NCBI GenBank assembly: GCA_002747015.1
Contig: NVXI01000004.1
Span: 44,229 to 59,991 of the forward strand
Direction: 5' to 3'
Origin: Zetaproteobacteria bacterium
GTDB lineage: Bacteria > Pseudomonadota > Alphaproteobacteria > Micavibrionales > Micavibrionaceae
Length of the DNA stretch: 15,763 nt
Shown: one piece after another, positions 1-7,242 of the stretch
Layout of the letters: every line of letters starts with the position of its first letter
Position numbering within the stretch: the stretch's first letter is position 1
Program-made: the position numbers and the translations under genes
The notes under the pieces: generated by a model
The model's database searches: none
What the model was told of the DNA's origin: nothing
Seen by the model: the letters and a program-made list of their open reading frames with translations, nothing else

Positions 1-1229
1 TACAAATTCTTTGCAAGTGCCACAATATCCGCTTCATCATCCTCCAAATCATTATTTGCCGTTCCGCGCGTTGGGCCATCTGAAAAATCAACATCTATAG
101 TTAATTTATTGCCAATCATCCTTGCATAATCAACATCCTTATTGAAACGTCCGCGCTCTACCAATGTTGGTGCAGCCGTAGTACGTGGGCAAATACCAGA
201 AGCTGCCCCATCATTATCCCTCGGATCACAATAATATTCCGAGAAACTATAAAGCTTGGCGAATTGGCTCTCTTTAGGTCCATGATCCGCACTGTTACCT
301 GTGCTCGCCAAATATTGATTCATCATTATTCTGTTCAGTGCATGCTTGTTAAGCTCTGCCTTGGATTCAGTATGCGCGATGCTGCGCATGAACGTTCCGA
401 TACGACACATTTGCTCACTTGGGTGATAGTCCTTATGTGCGCGAGCACGTAATTCCTGATGCTTTCGTTGCGTTCTTAACTGCGCTGTTGCATCAAAAAA
501 CATTCCGATTGCCTCGGTTTGCATCACCATTACAACTGATAACTCTTCCGACATTTCACGCAAAGCCCAACTATATCTCCGGCGTACATCAGCCCTATTA
601 GAGCCACTGCTATCCCCTAGGAAAATTTCAACCTTACCAGAGCCGAAACGGTTAAAATCTCTATCTACTCCTACATTTTGAAAGGCAAGCTCTACCTGTT
701 TACTATAATGTAGCCCCTCATCTTCACCGCTTTGTTGATCATTAAGCGAATCCGACGCAAATAACCCTGCCCAATCTGCGGTTAAATTCTTACTGATTTC
801 ACCATTTTTAACAACCACATCAGAAAATTCGTTCACGCCAGAGCCTGACACAGAAATTTTACCAGTATCATGGTTTAAGCTCAATAATAAATCCAGCGTT
901 TCGGCGGAGCTTCCTTCATCACCAAGACCTACAGAAGATTCCAAATGCAACCGATAGCTCAACAATCCTGTATCTTCTTGAACATCTGGCAATGGTAATT
1001 TTAATTCACCATCTACGCCCAGAGTGCGCGCCCCTTTATCAATCACCTTACCGTTGGCAAAAATTTCGTAAAATACGTGCGTTCCAGCAGAAAAATCGCT
1101 CACGATCACCTCTGAGCGCAATTGACTATAAAAAATACCTGTGCTGTTCATAAAAACAAGACCAAAAACAGCCAATGGCACACAAGCAGCTAAGAGCAAA
1201 GTCTTACGTTTATATTTATATATCTTCAT
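1..1229 (-). CDS. Exported T4BSS-linked paralog 1 (partial; distinct N-terminal domain)
   Basis: The frame is open from an ATG at 1229 to the window edge: 409 codons, no stop, so the C-terminus is missing. A GAAAGGG ribosome site lies just upstream, 12 bp after the previous gene's stop. Residues 1-8 are basic and 10-28 hydrophobic, giving a signal peptide or membrane anchor. Residues about 34-215 are polar, look beta-rich (alternating hydrophobics, Gly/Ser/Asp turns) and are absent from the four paralogs upstream. From about residue 217 the shared core begins: EAIGMFFDA (239-247), KDYHPS (266-271), CRIG (275-278), YYCDPRDN (332-339), RFNKDVDYAR (361-370), DIVALAKNL (401-409). The three core cysteines (C275, C334, C347) are kept, but there is no cysteine cluster after the signal. 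It is the last visible member of a five-gene operon. The function is unknown; a role with the adjacent secretion system is inferred only from position. Confidence 0.85.
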   Translation of the reverse strand, partial: MKIYKYKRKTLLLAACVPLAVFGLVFMNSTGIFYSQLRSEVIVSDFSAGTHVFYEIFANGKVIDKGARTLGVDGELKLPLPDVQEDTGLLSYRLHLESSVGLGDEGSSAETLDLLLSLNHDTGKISVSGSGVNEFSDVVVKNGEISKNLTADWAGLFASDSLNDQQSGEDEGLHYSKQVELAFQNVGVDRDFNRFGSGKVEIFLGDSSGSNRADVRRRYSWALREMSEELSVVMVMQTEAIGMFFDATAQLRTQRKHQELRARAHKDYHPSEQMCRIGTFMRSIAHTESKAELNKHALNRIMMNQYLASTGNSADHGPKESQFAKLYSFSEYYCDPRDNDGAASGICPRTTAAPTLVERGRFNKDVDYARMIGNKLTIDVDFSDGPTRGTANNDLEDDEADIVALAKNL

Positions 1230-1241
1230 TTCAAACCCTTT

Positions 1242-2588
1242 CTACTTGTTATTTTGACCACTAAGAGAACGAATATCATCTTCAACTTTCTTCTGCAATT
1301 GCTCCACTGACAATTCCAGCAAAATAGATAAGGATGCTTCCGTTCGTAAATTACTCTTAAACAAATCAAATTTTTGCATCAAACCAATAGCTTGCATTGC
1401 AACACCCTTACGTTCAACATTCGCAGGCTTGTCATACAAATTTGTATAAAACAACGGTGATTGATAAGCTTTCTTTGTCAAAATTTCCATTTGCGCATGA
1501 TAACTTGGGTTCTCCCCAACAAATGCATTTATTTCACCCACAGGCATACCAAGTTCTTCAAGATAAGACACAATAAATTCTTTCGAACCAACCGTTCCCT
1601 CTGTCTTCATTGCAATAATCGCATTAAAGCTATTCTCGGCAACTTTAGTCTTTGCAACAACCGCGCGCATATCCAAGTACGCCTTTTGAATATCGTTCAC
1701 ACGATTTTTATTTTGAATGGCCTTTAAATCTGCCGTATCAAAGCTTTCAAAACCATAGAGATTATTTGACAATGCAAATATTTCTTCCTCAAGATCAGAT
1801 GATGCGCCACCAACAGTCATATTAACCTCAATCGTCCACGGATCTTCAAACGTTCTTTGGAAATCAATATCCTTATTAAATCGACTTCTATCAGCCGATG
1901 CTACGGACGTTGCCGTAGTACAAATAAAACTTAAGCCATTATTATTATCAAAAGAATCACAGAATTTAGCCTTAAAAGCACCCAATCTAATATTAATGTC
2001 AGACTTTGATCCACCAGATCCTCCTGTAAACGAATTTCCTAAATACCGATCCAATGATCTCTCGCTCAAAATCAAGGCGTTGCTTTCACCCAAACGCTCT
2101 GACGCGGCCAAACTCTTTACACGTGTTCCAAACTCACACATCCCAATACTTGGTTGGTAATCTTTATTGGTCTGTGCATGCAATTCCTGTAACAAGCGCT
2201 GTGTTTGCATTTGCTCTTTAGCATCAATAAACATACCAATCATCATAACTTGCTGCGTTCCAACAGCACCTAATTGAACGCCCATTTGCATAAAGGAAGG
2301 AAGCATATATCTTTGCCAATAGGTATAATCAAACCAGATACGTTGATGGACAAATTGTAATTGAATGAAAAAATGAAGATTAATTTGGATCATGTCCTGG
2401 ATCCAGCCCGATATATCGGCGCTCAACGTTTCAGACGTACAATTACAACCACCACAACAGCAATAAGGCACAAACGCTTCAGCATCCTTAGGCGGTGAAC
2501 TCAGCATCATCGAAGAGAAAAACACCGTAATTAACACTGCACAAAATGCAATCTTCAAGCCTATATATTTTCTAAAAAACCGTTTCAT
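1242..2588 (-). CDS. Exported T4BSS-linked paralog 2, unknown function
   Basis: This 448-residue protein starts at the ATG one base after the preceding stop. A GTG at 2600 would add four residues and overlap that gene, and is less likely. A signal peptide spans about residues 1-38 (basic FRKYIGLK, hydrophobic 14-31, likely cut after DAEA). It is followed at once by a cysteine cluster YCCCGGCNC (C43, C44, C45, C48, C50). The shared core carries VMMIGMFIDAKEQM (114-127), NKDYQPS (141-147), CEFG (151-154), C210, C223, RFNKDIDF (236-243), AYLDMRAVVAK (303-313), VAENSFNAI (316-324), GENPSYHAQMEILTKK (358-373) and NLYDKPANVERK (383-394). It is mostly helical by composition, with a charged C-terminus. 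It resembles paralog 3 most closely (shared CEFG, KPANVERK, LLELxVxxLQ). I do not recognise the family. An IcmX-like exported component or a secreted protein is possible but untested. Confidence 0.88.
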   Translation of the reverse strand: MKRFFRKYIGLKIAFCAVLITVFFSSMMLSSPPKDAEAFVPYCCCGGCNCTSETLSADISGWIQDMIQINLHFFIQLQFVHQRIWFDYTYWQRYMLPSFMQMGVQLGAVGTQQVMMIGMFIDAKEQMQTQRLLQELHAQTNKDYQPSIGMCEFGTRVKSLAASERLGESNALILSERSLDRYLGNSFTGGSGGSKSDINIRLGAFKAKFCDSFDNNNGLSFICTTATSVASADRSRFNKDIDFQRTFEDPWTIEVNMTVGGASSDLEEEIFALSNNLYGFESFDTADLKAIQNKNRVNDIQKAYLDMRAVVAKTKVAENSFNAIIAMKTEGTVGSKEFIVSYLEELGMPVGEINAFVGENPSYHAQMEILTKKAYQSPLFYTNLYDKPANVERKGVAMQAIGLMQKFDLFKSNLRTEASLSILLELSVEQLQKKVEDDIRSLSGQNNK

Positions 2589-2589
2589 A

Positions 2590-4005
2590 TTATTTATCAC
2601 TCACATCAATGGCCTGAATTTGGTCTTCGATTTCCCCTTGTAGATCCATAACAGCCAACTCAAGCAGGATAGAGGTAGATACCTCGCTACGTAGAGAACT
2701 TTTCAAAACATCGAATTTTTGCATCAATTTAATCGCCTGCAACGCCACAGTTTTTCTTTCTACATTTGCAGGCTTGTCATATAAATTCGTGTAGAAATCA
2801 GGGTTTTGGTATAGCTTCTTTGTTAAAATTTCCATTTGCGCATAATAGCTAGGATTATCGCCCAACAGCCTCAGAGTATCTGCCGCAGGCACACCCAACT
2901 CCGTCAATATAGACTGCATATACACGCGCGCACTCATAGGGAAACTATCTGGAGGAGTTGTTGCGCCCGTAGGAGGAGGCAACCTATTTCCTTCTGCCTT
3001 CATCACAGCAATTGCATAAAAGCTATTCTCTGCAACACTTCTTTTGGCAACAATAGCACGCATATCCATATATGCTTTTTGCATCGTCGTAAGATCTTTA
3101 TCAATTTCATTTACAAGCAAACGCGCTGGTACACGGGGAAATGTTTTATGCGCATACAGATTACTCGCCATCGCCAGAAGATGTTCTTCGTCTTCATTAT
3201 GAATCTTTGGATTAATTGTCGCCGAATCATCAATAATATCCTCATTTGTAAAATCCAACGTCAATGTCCATGGGGAATCAACCAAGGAGAAATAATCAAT
3301 ATCCTTATTCATTCGAACCCTAGCATCAGCATCAAAACTAGCGTTTGTCCACGCAAGATCAGAACACACAGACGATAATACGCTACCGCGATCATGCTCA
3401 TTACAAAATAATGTCTTAAAATGCATTATGCGGACATCATGATCCAAATCATTTCCGTATGTCCCTGATGTATCCTGTTGCCCTAATTGTCTATCTTGTG
3501 AACGTTGAGCCAAAATAACAGCGGTAACCTCGCCGCGTCTTTCCGTTGCCGCTATACTCTTCATAACAGAACCAAATTCACACATTCCGACACTAGGCTG
3601 GTAGTCCTTATGAACCTGTGCCCGTATCTCCTGCAACAATCTTTGCGCGTCCATCTGGCTTTCAGCATCAATAAACATACCAATGGCCATCACCTGCTGG
3701 ATCGCGACGGCTGTAAACTGCTCTGCCGCCAACATCATAGCAGGAAGGATACTCTGCTCCCACATCTCGTGAACAATAAATTCTTCAAGCTCAATAAACT
3801 CATCATCAAGAAGGTCATCAAACTCATCTTCAGCGTCCTTCCAAGTAGTACTATCAATCGCCCGTATAGCAACAGCACACAAGAAACAAAAAGCCTGAGA
3901 AGGCGCAGTAAAACCAAACAAGGTAACGCAGACCATGAGTGAAATCACAAATTTCGCGAAGCCACGCCGCGCATTTACAAAAATGTCCAATATTTTAAAA
4001 CCCAT
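2590..4005 (-). CDS. Exported T4BSS-linked paralog 3, unknown function
   Basis: This 471-residue protein has an ATG start with AAGG eight bases upstream; the site overlaps the previous gene's stop, so translation is probably coupled. A signal peptide covers about residues 1-38 (NARRGFAK then a hydrophobic stretch 19-33, cut after SQA), followed by a CxxC pair FCFLC (C40, C43). A very acidic stretch (57-80) precedes the core. Core blocks are VMAIGMFIDAESQM (105-118), HKDYQPS (132-138), CEFG (142-145), C201, C214, RMNKDIDY (231-238), AYMDMRAIVAKRSVAENSF (311-329), GDNPSYYAQMEILTKK (382-397), YQNPDFYTNLYDKPANVERK (399-418) and KSSLRSEVSTSILLEL. A Pro/Thr-rich loop (340-358) sits at a site that varies among the paralogs. 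No enzymatic motif is visible. The export signal and family membership are well supported; the function is not known. Confidence 0.9.
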   Translation of the reverse strand: MGFKILDIFVNARRGFAKFVISLMVCVTLFGFTAPSQAFCFLCAVAIRAIDSTTWKDAEDEFDDLLDDEFIELEEFIVHEMWEQSILPAMMLAAEQFTAVAIQQVMAIGMFIDAESQMDAQRLLQEIRAQVHKDYQPSVGMCEFGSVMKSIAATERRGEVTAVILAQRSQDRQLGQQDTSGTYGNDLDHDVRIMHFKTLFCNEHDRGSVLSSVCSDLAWTNASFDADARVRMNKDIDYFSLVDSPWTLTLDFTNEDIIDDSATINPKIHNEDEEHLLAMASNLYAHKTFPRVPARLLVNEIDKDLTTMQKAYMDMRAIVAKRSVAENSFYAIAVMKAEGNRLPPPTGATTPPDSFPMSARVYMQSILTELGVPAADTLRLLGDNPSYYAQMEILTKKLYQNPDFYTNLYDKPANVERKTVALQAIKLMQKFDVLKSSLRSEVSTSILLELAVMDLQGEIEDQIQAIDVSDK

Positions 4006-4015
4006 AATCAGAACC

Positions 4016-5473
4016 TTACTTTTGCCTTTTCCCTCTAACTAAGTCACCCTCAATCGTGCTTACGCCCCGATTCAGCTCACTCGACAACATAACAGATAAA
4101 ATCATTTCCTGTCTCAGTTCGCTTTCATACAAAGCCCTATCCAGCATTAACGAAATTGCTTTCATCGCGACAGACTTACGTTTCACATTTGCCGGTGTAT
4201 CGTATAGATTCGCAAAAAAATCAGGATTTTGATAAATCTTCTTACTCAAAACCTCTAATTGCGCATAATAACTGGGGTTTTCACCAAGAATTGCATAAAT
4301 TTCATCATCTGGTGTCCCTGCAGGCATCAAATCTTTTACAATCGAAGCCATAAATTTTCCGACATCAGGCTGGGTTGCGGCACCCGCATCACCATTTGTT
4401 CCTGAAGCCTTCAACGCAACAATCGCATTAAAGCTACTTTCTGCGACATTTCTTTTCGCTACGACACTTCTTAGATCCATATAAACCTTCTTCGCGGAAG
4501 TCGTTGTGATTGTTGCCCTAGAAAATGCACGAGATGGGACATTATTACTATATAAATTAGCAGCCATGGACAAAACATCTTCTTCATCTTCAGAAATCAC
4601 GACATTAGAAAAATCAACATCCAGTGTTCTTGGCGCATCGACCAACCGCGTATAATCCACATCACGATTAATACGCGCCCTATCCACGGCGCCTGTGGCT
4701 ACGCCCGCACCTAGACCATCTATGTCACAAGCGAAATCCAGTCCAGTTCCAATGCTTTCCCAAGAGTTATCTCTCGGATCACAATAAGTATCAACAAATC
4801 TTTGCCATCTAGAATTCTTATCATCATCGGCACCCGATGCCGCGACCGTATTCCTGAATCCCAATTGCCTACTCAAGGAAATCTCCGACATTGCAAGCAT
4901 ATTCAAATTCACACGACTATCACTTGAGGCAAGGCTACGCGCACTTGTTCCGAACCAACAGAAATCATCACTAGGGTGATAATCCTTATGTGCCTCGGCC
5001 TGTAATTCAAAAAACAAACGGCGCGTTTCCAATTGATTTTTCGCATCGAAGAATGCCCCAACCATTTCAACTTGATACATCCCAAACGTACTTAAAAAAT
5101 TTGTTAATTCAGCCAAAGCCCTTAACCAAAAATCTTCAAAGAAATCCTCAACAATCCAATTTTGCTCCTGATTCATATGGCGCCTAATTATAGTTTTAAC
5201 AAGCGGAGTCCAAACAAACTCCTCCATGAGCTCAAGAATAATCGCCGCAATAATCGGGTCAATAATCGGACAAAACACACAAGGCAGACAAACACTTAGT
5301 GCCTCTGCATCTTTTTGACGAGACGTCAAAATCGAACCTGAAAGAACAGAAACCAGAAGAACCAACACGATTACATTCCTTACCCCGCGAAACAAGCGAG
5401 ACTTCCTCCACGAAGGCTTTCTTTTCTTTTCTACTTTATCAATCAAAGACAAAATTTTCTCACATTCTTTCAA
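4016..5473 (-). CDS. Exported T4BSS-linked paralog 4, unknown function (TTG start)
   Basis: This 485-residue protein uses a TTG start: an in-frame TAA lies directly upstream, no ATG follows in the first 90 codons, and an AGAGG site sits ten bases ahead. An unusually long basic N-region (KVEKKRKPSWRKSRLFRG, 13-30) precedes a hydrophobic stretch at 32-49, and the signal is likely cut after DAEA (55-58). The mature end starts with VCLPCVFC (C62, C65, C68), then a second hydrophobic run (69-82) that could be a membrane contact. Core blocks are VEMVGAFFDAKNQL (135-148), HKDYHPS (162-168), CWFG (172-175), YCDPRDN (230-236), C249, RARINRDVDYTRLVDAPRTL (265-284), YMDLRSVVAKRNVAESSFNA (331-350), GENPSYYAQLEVLSKK (397-412) and NLYDTPANVKRK (422-433). 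It pairs with paralog 5 by CWFG, the YCDxRDN block and a LSSxL C-terminus. The function is unknown. Confidence 0.88.
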   Translation of the reverse strand: MKECEKILSLIDKVEKKRKPSWRKSRLFRGVRNVIVLVLLVSVLSGSILTSRQKDAEALSVCLPCVFCPIIDPIIAAIILELMEEFVWTPLVKTIIRRHMNQEQNWIVEDFFEDFWLRALAELTNFLSTFGMYQVEMVGAFFDAKNQLETRRLFFELQAEAHKDYHPSDDFCWFGTSARSLASSDSRVNLNMLAMSEISLSRQLGFRNTVAASGADDDKNSRWQRFVDTYCDPRDNSWESIGTGLDFACDIDGLGAGVATGAVDRARINRDVDYTRLVDAPRTLDVDFSNVVISEDEEDVLSMAANLYSNNVPSRAFSRATITTTSAKKVYMDLRSVVAKRNVAESSFNAIVALKASGTNGDAGAATQPDVGKFMASIVKDLMPAGTPDDEIYAILGENPSYYAQLEVLSKKIYQNPDFFANLYDTPANVKRKSVAMKAISLMLDRALYESELRQEMILSVMLSSELNRGVSTIEGDLVRGKRQK

Positions 5474-5476
5474 TTA

Positions 5477-6976
5477 CTATTTACCTCTAGAGTTCGCCAA
5501 TCCTTCATTCGCTGCTCTATGAGATTCTCTTAACTTACTAGACAACAACACCGATACATTCATTTCACGGCGTAGCTGACTTTCATATATTGCACGATCA
5601 ATCATAAGCTCGATCGCACGCATCGCCACTTTCTTCCGTGATACATTTCTTGGTGTGTCATATAAATTGGCATAAAAATCAGGGTTTTGATAAATTCTCT
5701 TTGTCAAAAATTCCAACTGAGAATAATAACTTGGACTGTAACCAATCAGGTCAAATATGTTACCACCAAGACCTGCCGGACTGGCTGGTAACAGTTCTTG
5801 CACGATCGATGCCATAAAACGTCCTGAATGTTTAGTGCCAAGCACGCCCGCACCTATTGTTGCCGGTATACCCAAAGCTACCGAGGGATGAGCGAATGGA
5901 CTTAATAATTGTTCATGCTGTGTCCCTGATGACTTCAAGCCAATAATCGCATTAAAGCTAGCCTGCGCAACACCACGTTTCGCAGCAATACTACGCAAAG
6001 CCAAGTATAGTTTTTGCGCACTACTGCTCTTCATAACGGCTCCGGAAAGCTCTCTAGACAAGACCTTATGCCCGTAAAGGTTTTTCGACAAGGCAATGAC
6101 ATCTTCTTCATCTGCTGGCTCATTAATAAGGCCAATAATAAGGGTGTCCAAAGGCTCTGCCGTAACATCCAACGTCAAATCGGCCATATCAATATTAAGC
6201 GTTCTTGGCTCCTCAACAAGACGTGTGTAGTCTATGTCACGATTAATGCGTTGGCGATCTCTTGCGCCCGCAGCACTTCCCGATGCCAAGCCATTACGAT
6301 CGCAGGCAAGATCTAACCCCGTACCAGATATTTGCCTATTATTATCACGAGTGTCGCAATACGTATCAACAAACTGTTCCCACCGCGACCTATAATCATC
6401 ACTAGAGCTTATTGAACCTGCGGCATTGACATTACCCATTTGCCGCGCCAAAGACAGTTGCGACAAAGCCAGACCGTTGAACCGTCCAATATTTTCAGTC
6501 GCGGCCAAACTACGTACATTTGTGCCAAACCAACAGAAATCTTGGCTGGGGTGATAGTCTCTATGTGCATCGAATTGCAGCTTCCGAAATAATCTTTGGG
6601 TATCCATTTGATTTTGAGCATCAAGAAACATACCAACAGCCTGCGTATATTGCATAGCAACCGCACTCATTTGCGTTGCCATATCAGCCATAGCAGGCAA
6701 GAACTGCGTTTTAAACATAACCTCAATCAACCACTCCTCGAATTCCTCAAGGTCATAATCAAATTCAGATGTCACACGATCAATAATATCTTCGTGGGCA
6801 TTATCAATATAATCAGTTGCATTGTCACAGTCAGATTGCGCACATTCCGTACAGCAAATTGCGTACGCATCATCTAATGTAGATAACGTACAGGCAAAAA
6901 CAAGAAAAGTAATGAACAGCACACGACAAAAAGCATCCGCTAATACGTTACCCCACCTATTATACACGCTCACCAT
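5477..6976 (-). CDS. Exported T4BSS-linked paralog 5, unknown function (first gene of operon)
   Basis: This 499-residue protein is read from an ATG with AGGTG nine bases upstream. A GTG at 6988 would add four residues, but it lies inside that ribosome site. A signal peptide spans about 1-39 (hydrophobic 17-33, cut after DAYA), followed by ICCTECAQSDC (C41, C42, C45, C50). An acidic stretch at 59-85 precedes the core: YTQAVGMFLDAQNQMDTQRL (110-129), HRDYHPS (138-144), CWFG (148-151), YCDTRDN (206-212), C225, RQRINRDIDYTRLVEEPRTL (241-260), LYLALRSIAAKRGVAQASFN (323-342), YSPSYYSQLEFLTKR (413-427) and YQNPDFYANLYDTPRNVSRK (429-448). It has the longest variable loop of the set (35 residues, 352-386, Gly/Ala/Pro-rich). 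It is the promoter-proximal gene of the minus-strand array, divergent from icmL. The family is not recognised; an exported partner of the secretion system is inferred from context only. Confidence 0.9.
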   Translation of the reverse strand: MVSVYNRWGNVLADAFCRVLFITFLVFACTLSTLDDAYAICCTECAQSDCDNATDYIDNAHEDIIDRVTSEFDYDLEEFEEWLIEVMFKTQFLPAMADMATQMSAVAMQYTQAVGMFLDAQNQMDTQRLFRKLQFDAHRDYHPSQDFCWFGTNVRSLAATENIGRFNGLALSQLSLARQMGNVNAAGSISSSDDYRSRWEQFVDTYCDTRDNNRQISGTGLDLACDRNGLASGSAAGARDRQRINRDIDYTRLVEEPRTLNIDMADLTLDVTAEPLDTLIIGLINEPADEEDVIALSKNLYGHKVLSRELSGAVMKSSSAQKLYLALRSIAAKRGVAQASFNAIIGLKSSGTQHEQLLSPFAHPSVALGIPATIGAGVLGTKHSGRFMASIVQELLPASPAGLGGNIFDLIGYSPSYYSQLEFLTKRIYQNPDFYANLYDTPRNVSRKKVAMRAIELMIDRAIYESQLRREMNVSVLLSSKLRESHRAANEGLANSRGK

Positions 6977-7073
6977 CTTCAAAGACACCTAACTAAACTC
7001 ATAACCACAAAACATCTTATGCTGCACCATTTTCCAATTCATTTCAATTATTTTTACAACAATCACAGCACCA

Positions 7074-7092
7074 AGGCATATTAATAATGCCT
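7074..7092. repeat. Inverted repeat, AGGCAT arms with 7-nt spacer
   Basis: AGGCAT and ATGCCT form perfect 6-bp arms around ATTAATA. The repeat lies roughly mid-way in the divergent region, which suits an operator shared by both promoters. There is no T-run after it, so a terminator is unlikely. It could be chance in AT-rich DNA. Confidence 0.35.
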
Positions 7093-7151
7093 AACGATAG
7101 CACATGCATATCAGTGAGCGCACTTAAATATTTATTAAACACAATAAATAT

Positions 7152-7164
7152 ATATTCCGAATAT
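7152..7164. repeat. Inverted repeat ATATTC-C-GAATAT
   Basis: A perfect 13-base odd palindrome sits 17 bases upstream of the candidate icmL -35 element. This is a typical activator or repressor position. It is AT-rich, so chance occurrence is possible. Confidence 0.35.
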
Positions 7165-7180
7165 TGTATATTACTTTTTT

Positions 7181-7210
7181 TTGTTACACAGTGTAGTGTC
7201 AAAATATAGA
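7181..7210 (+). promoter_or_regulatory. Putative sigma70-type promoter for icmL operon
   Basis: TTGTTA (7181-7186) and TATAGA (7205-7210) are separated by 18 bases. The ATG of icmL begins 33 bases after the -10. A perfect 11-base palindrome TACACAGTGTA (7185-7195) overlaps the -35 end and the spacer, as an operator would. The call rests on consensus matching only. Confidence 0.4.
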
Positions 7211-7242
7211 TCAATTTAACAATAGGCTTTAAGAAGGTTCAT

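Larger units (their letters stand above)
6977..7242. promoter_or_regulatory. Divergent intergenic control region between paralog array and icm/dot operon
   Basis: About 265 bp of AT-rich, non-coding DNA separates the two divergent operons and must hold the start signals for the array and for icmL. It contains three short inverted repeats (7074-7092, 7152-7164, 7185-7195) and a plausible promoter facing icmL. On the minus strand I could not settle on one convincing -35/-10 pair for the array. No gene or RNA is evident. Confidence 0.6.

Noticed and set aside
264..601. Two short plus-strand open frames at 264-452 and 419-601
   Set aside because: They lie antisense inside the continuous minus-strand frame of paralog 1, whose translation matches the conserved family core; they show no protein-like features.
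1..1229. A degraded or frameshifted paralog at the left edge
   Set aside because: Direct translation gives 409 codons without a stop, with intact conserved blocks; it is cut by the window edge, not broken.
1242..6976. VirB5-type minor pilins
   Set aside because: Export signal and helical core are compatible, but the proteins are about twice the usual VirB5 length and I see no specific VirB5 motif.
7074..7092. Intrinsic terminator
   Set aside because: There is no U-rich tract on either strand next to the hairpin, and it lies between divergent starts, where no transcript should end.
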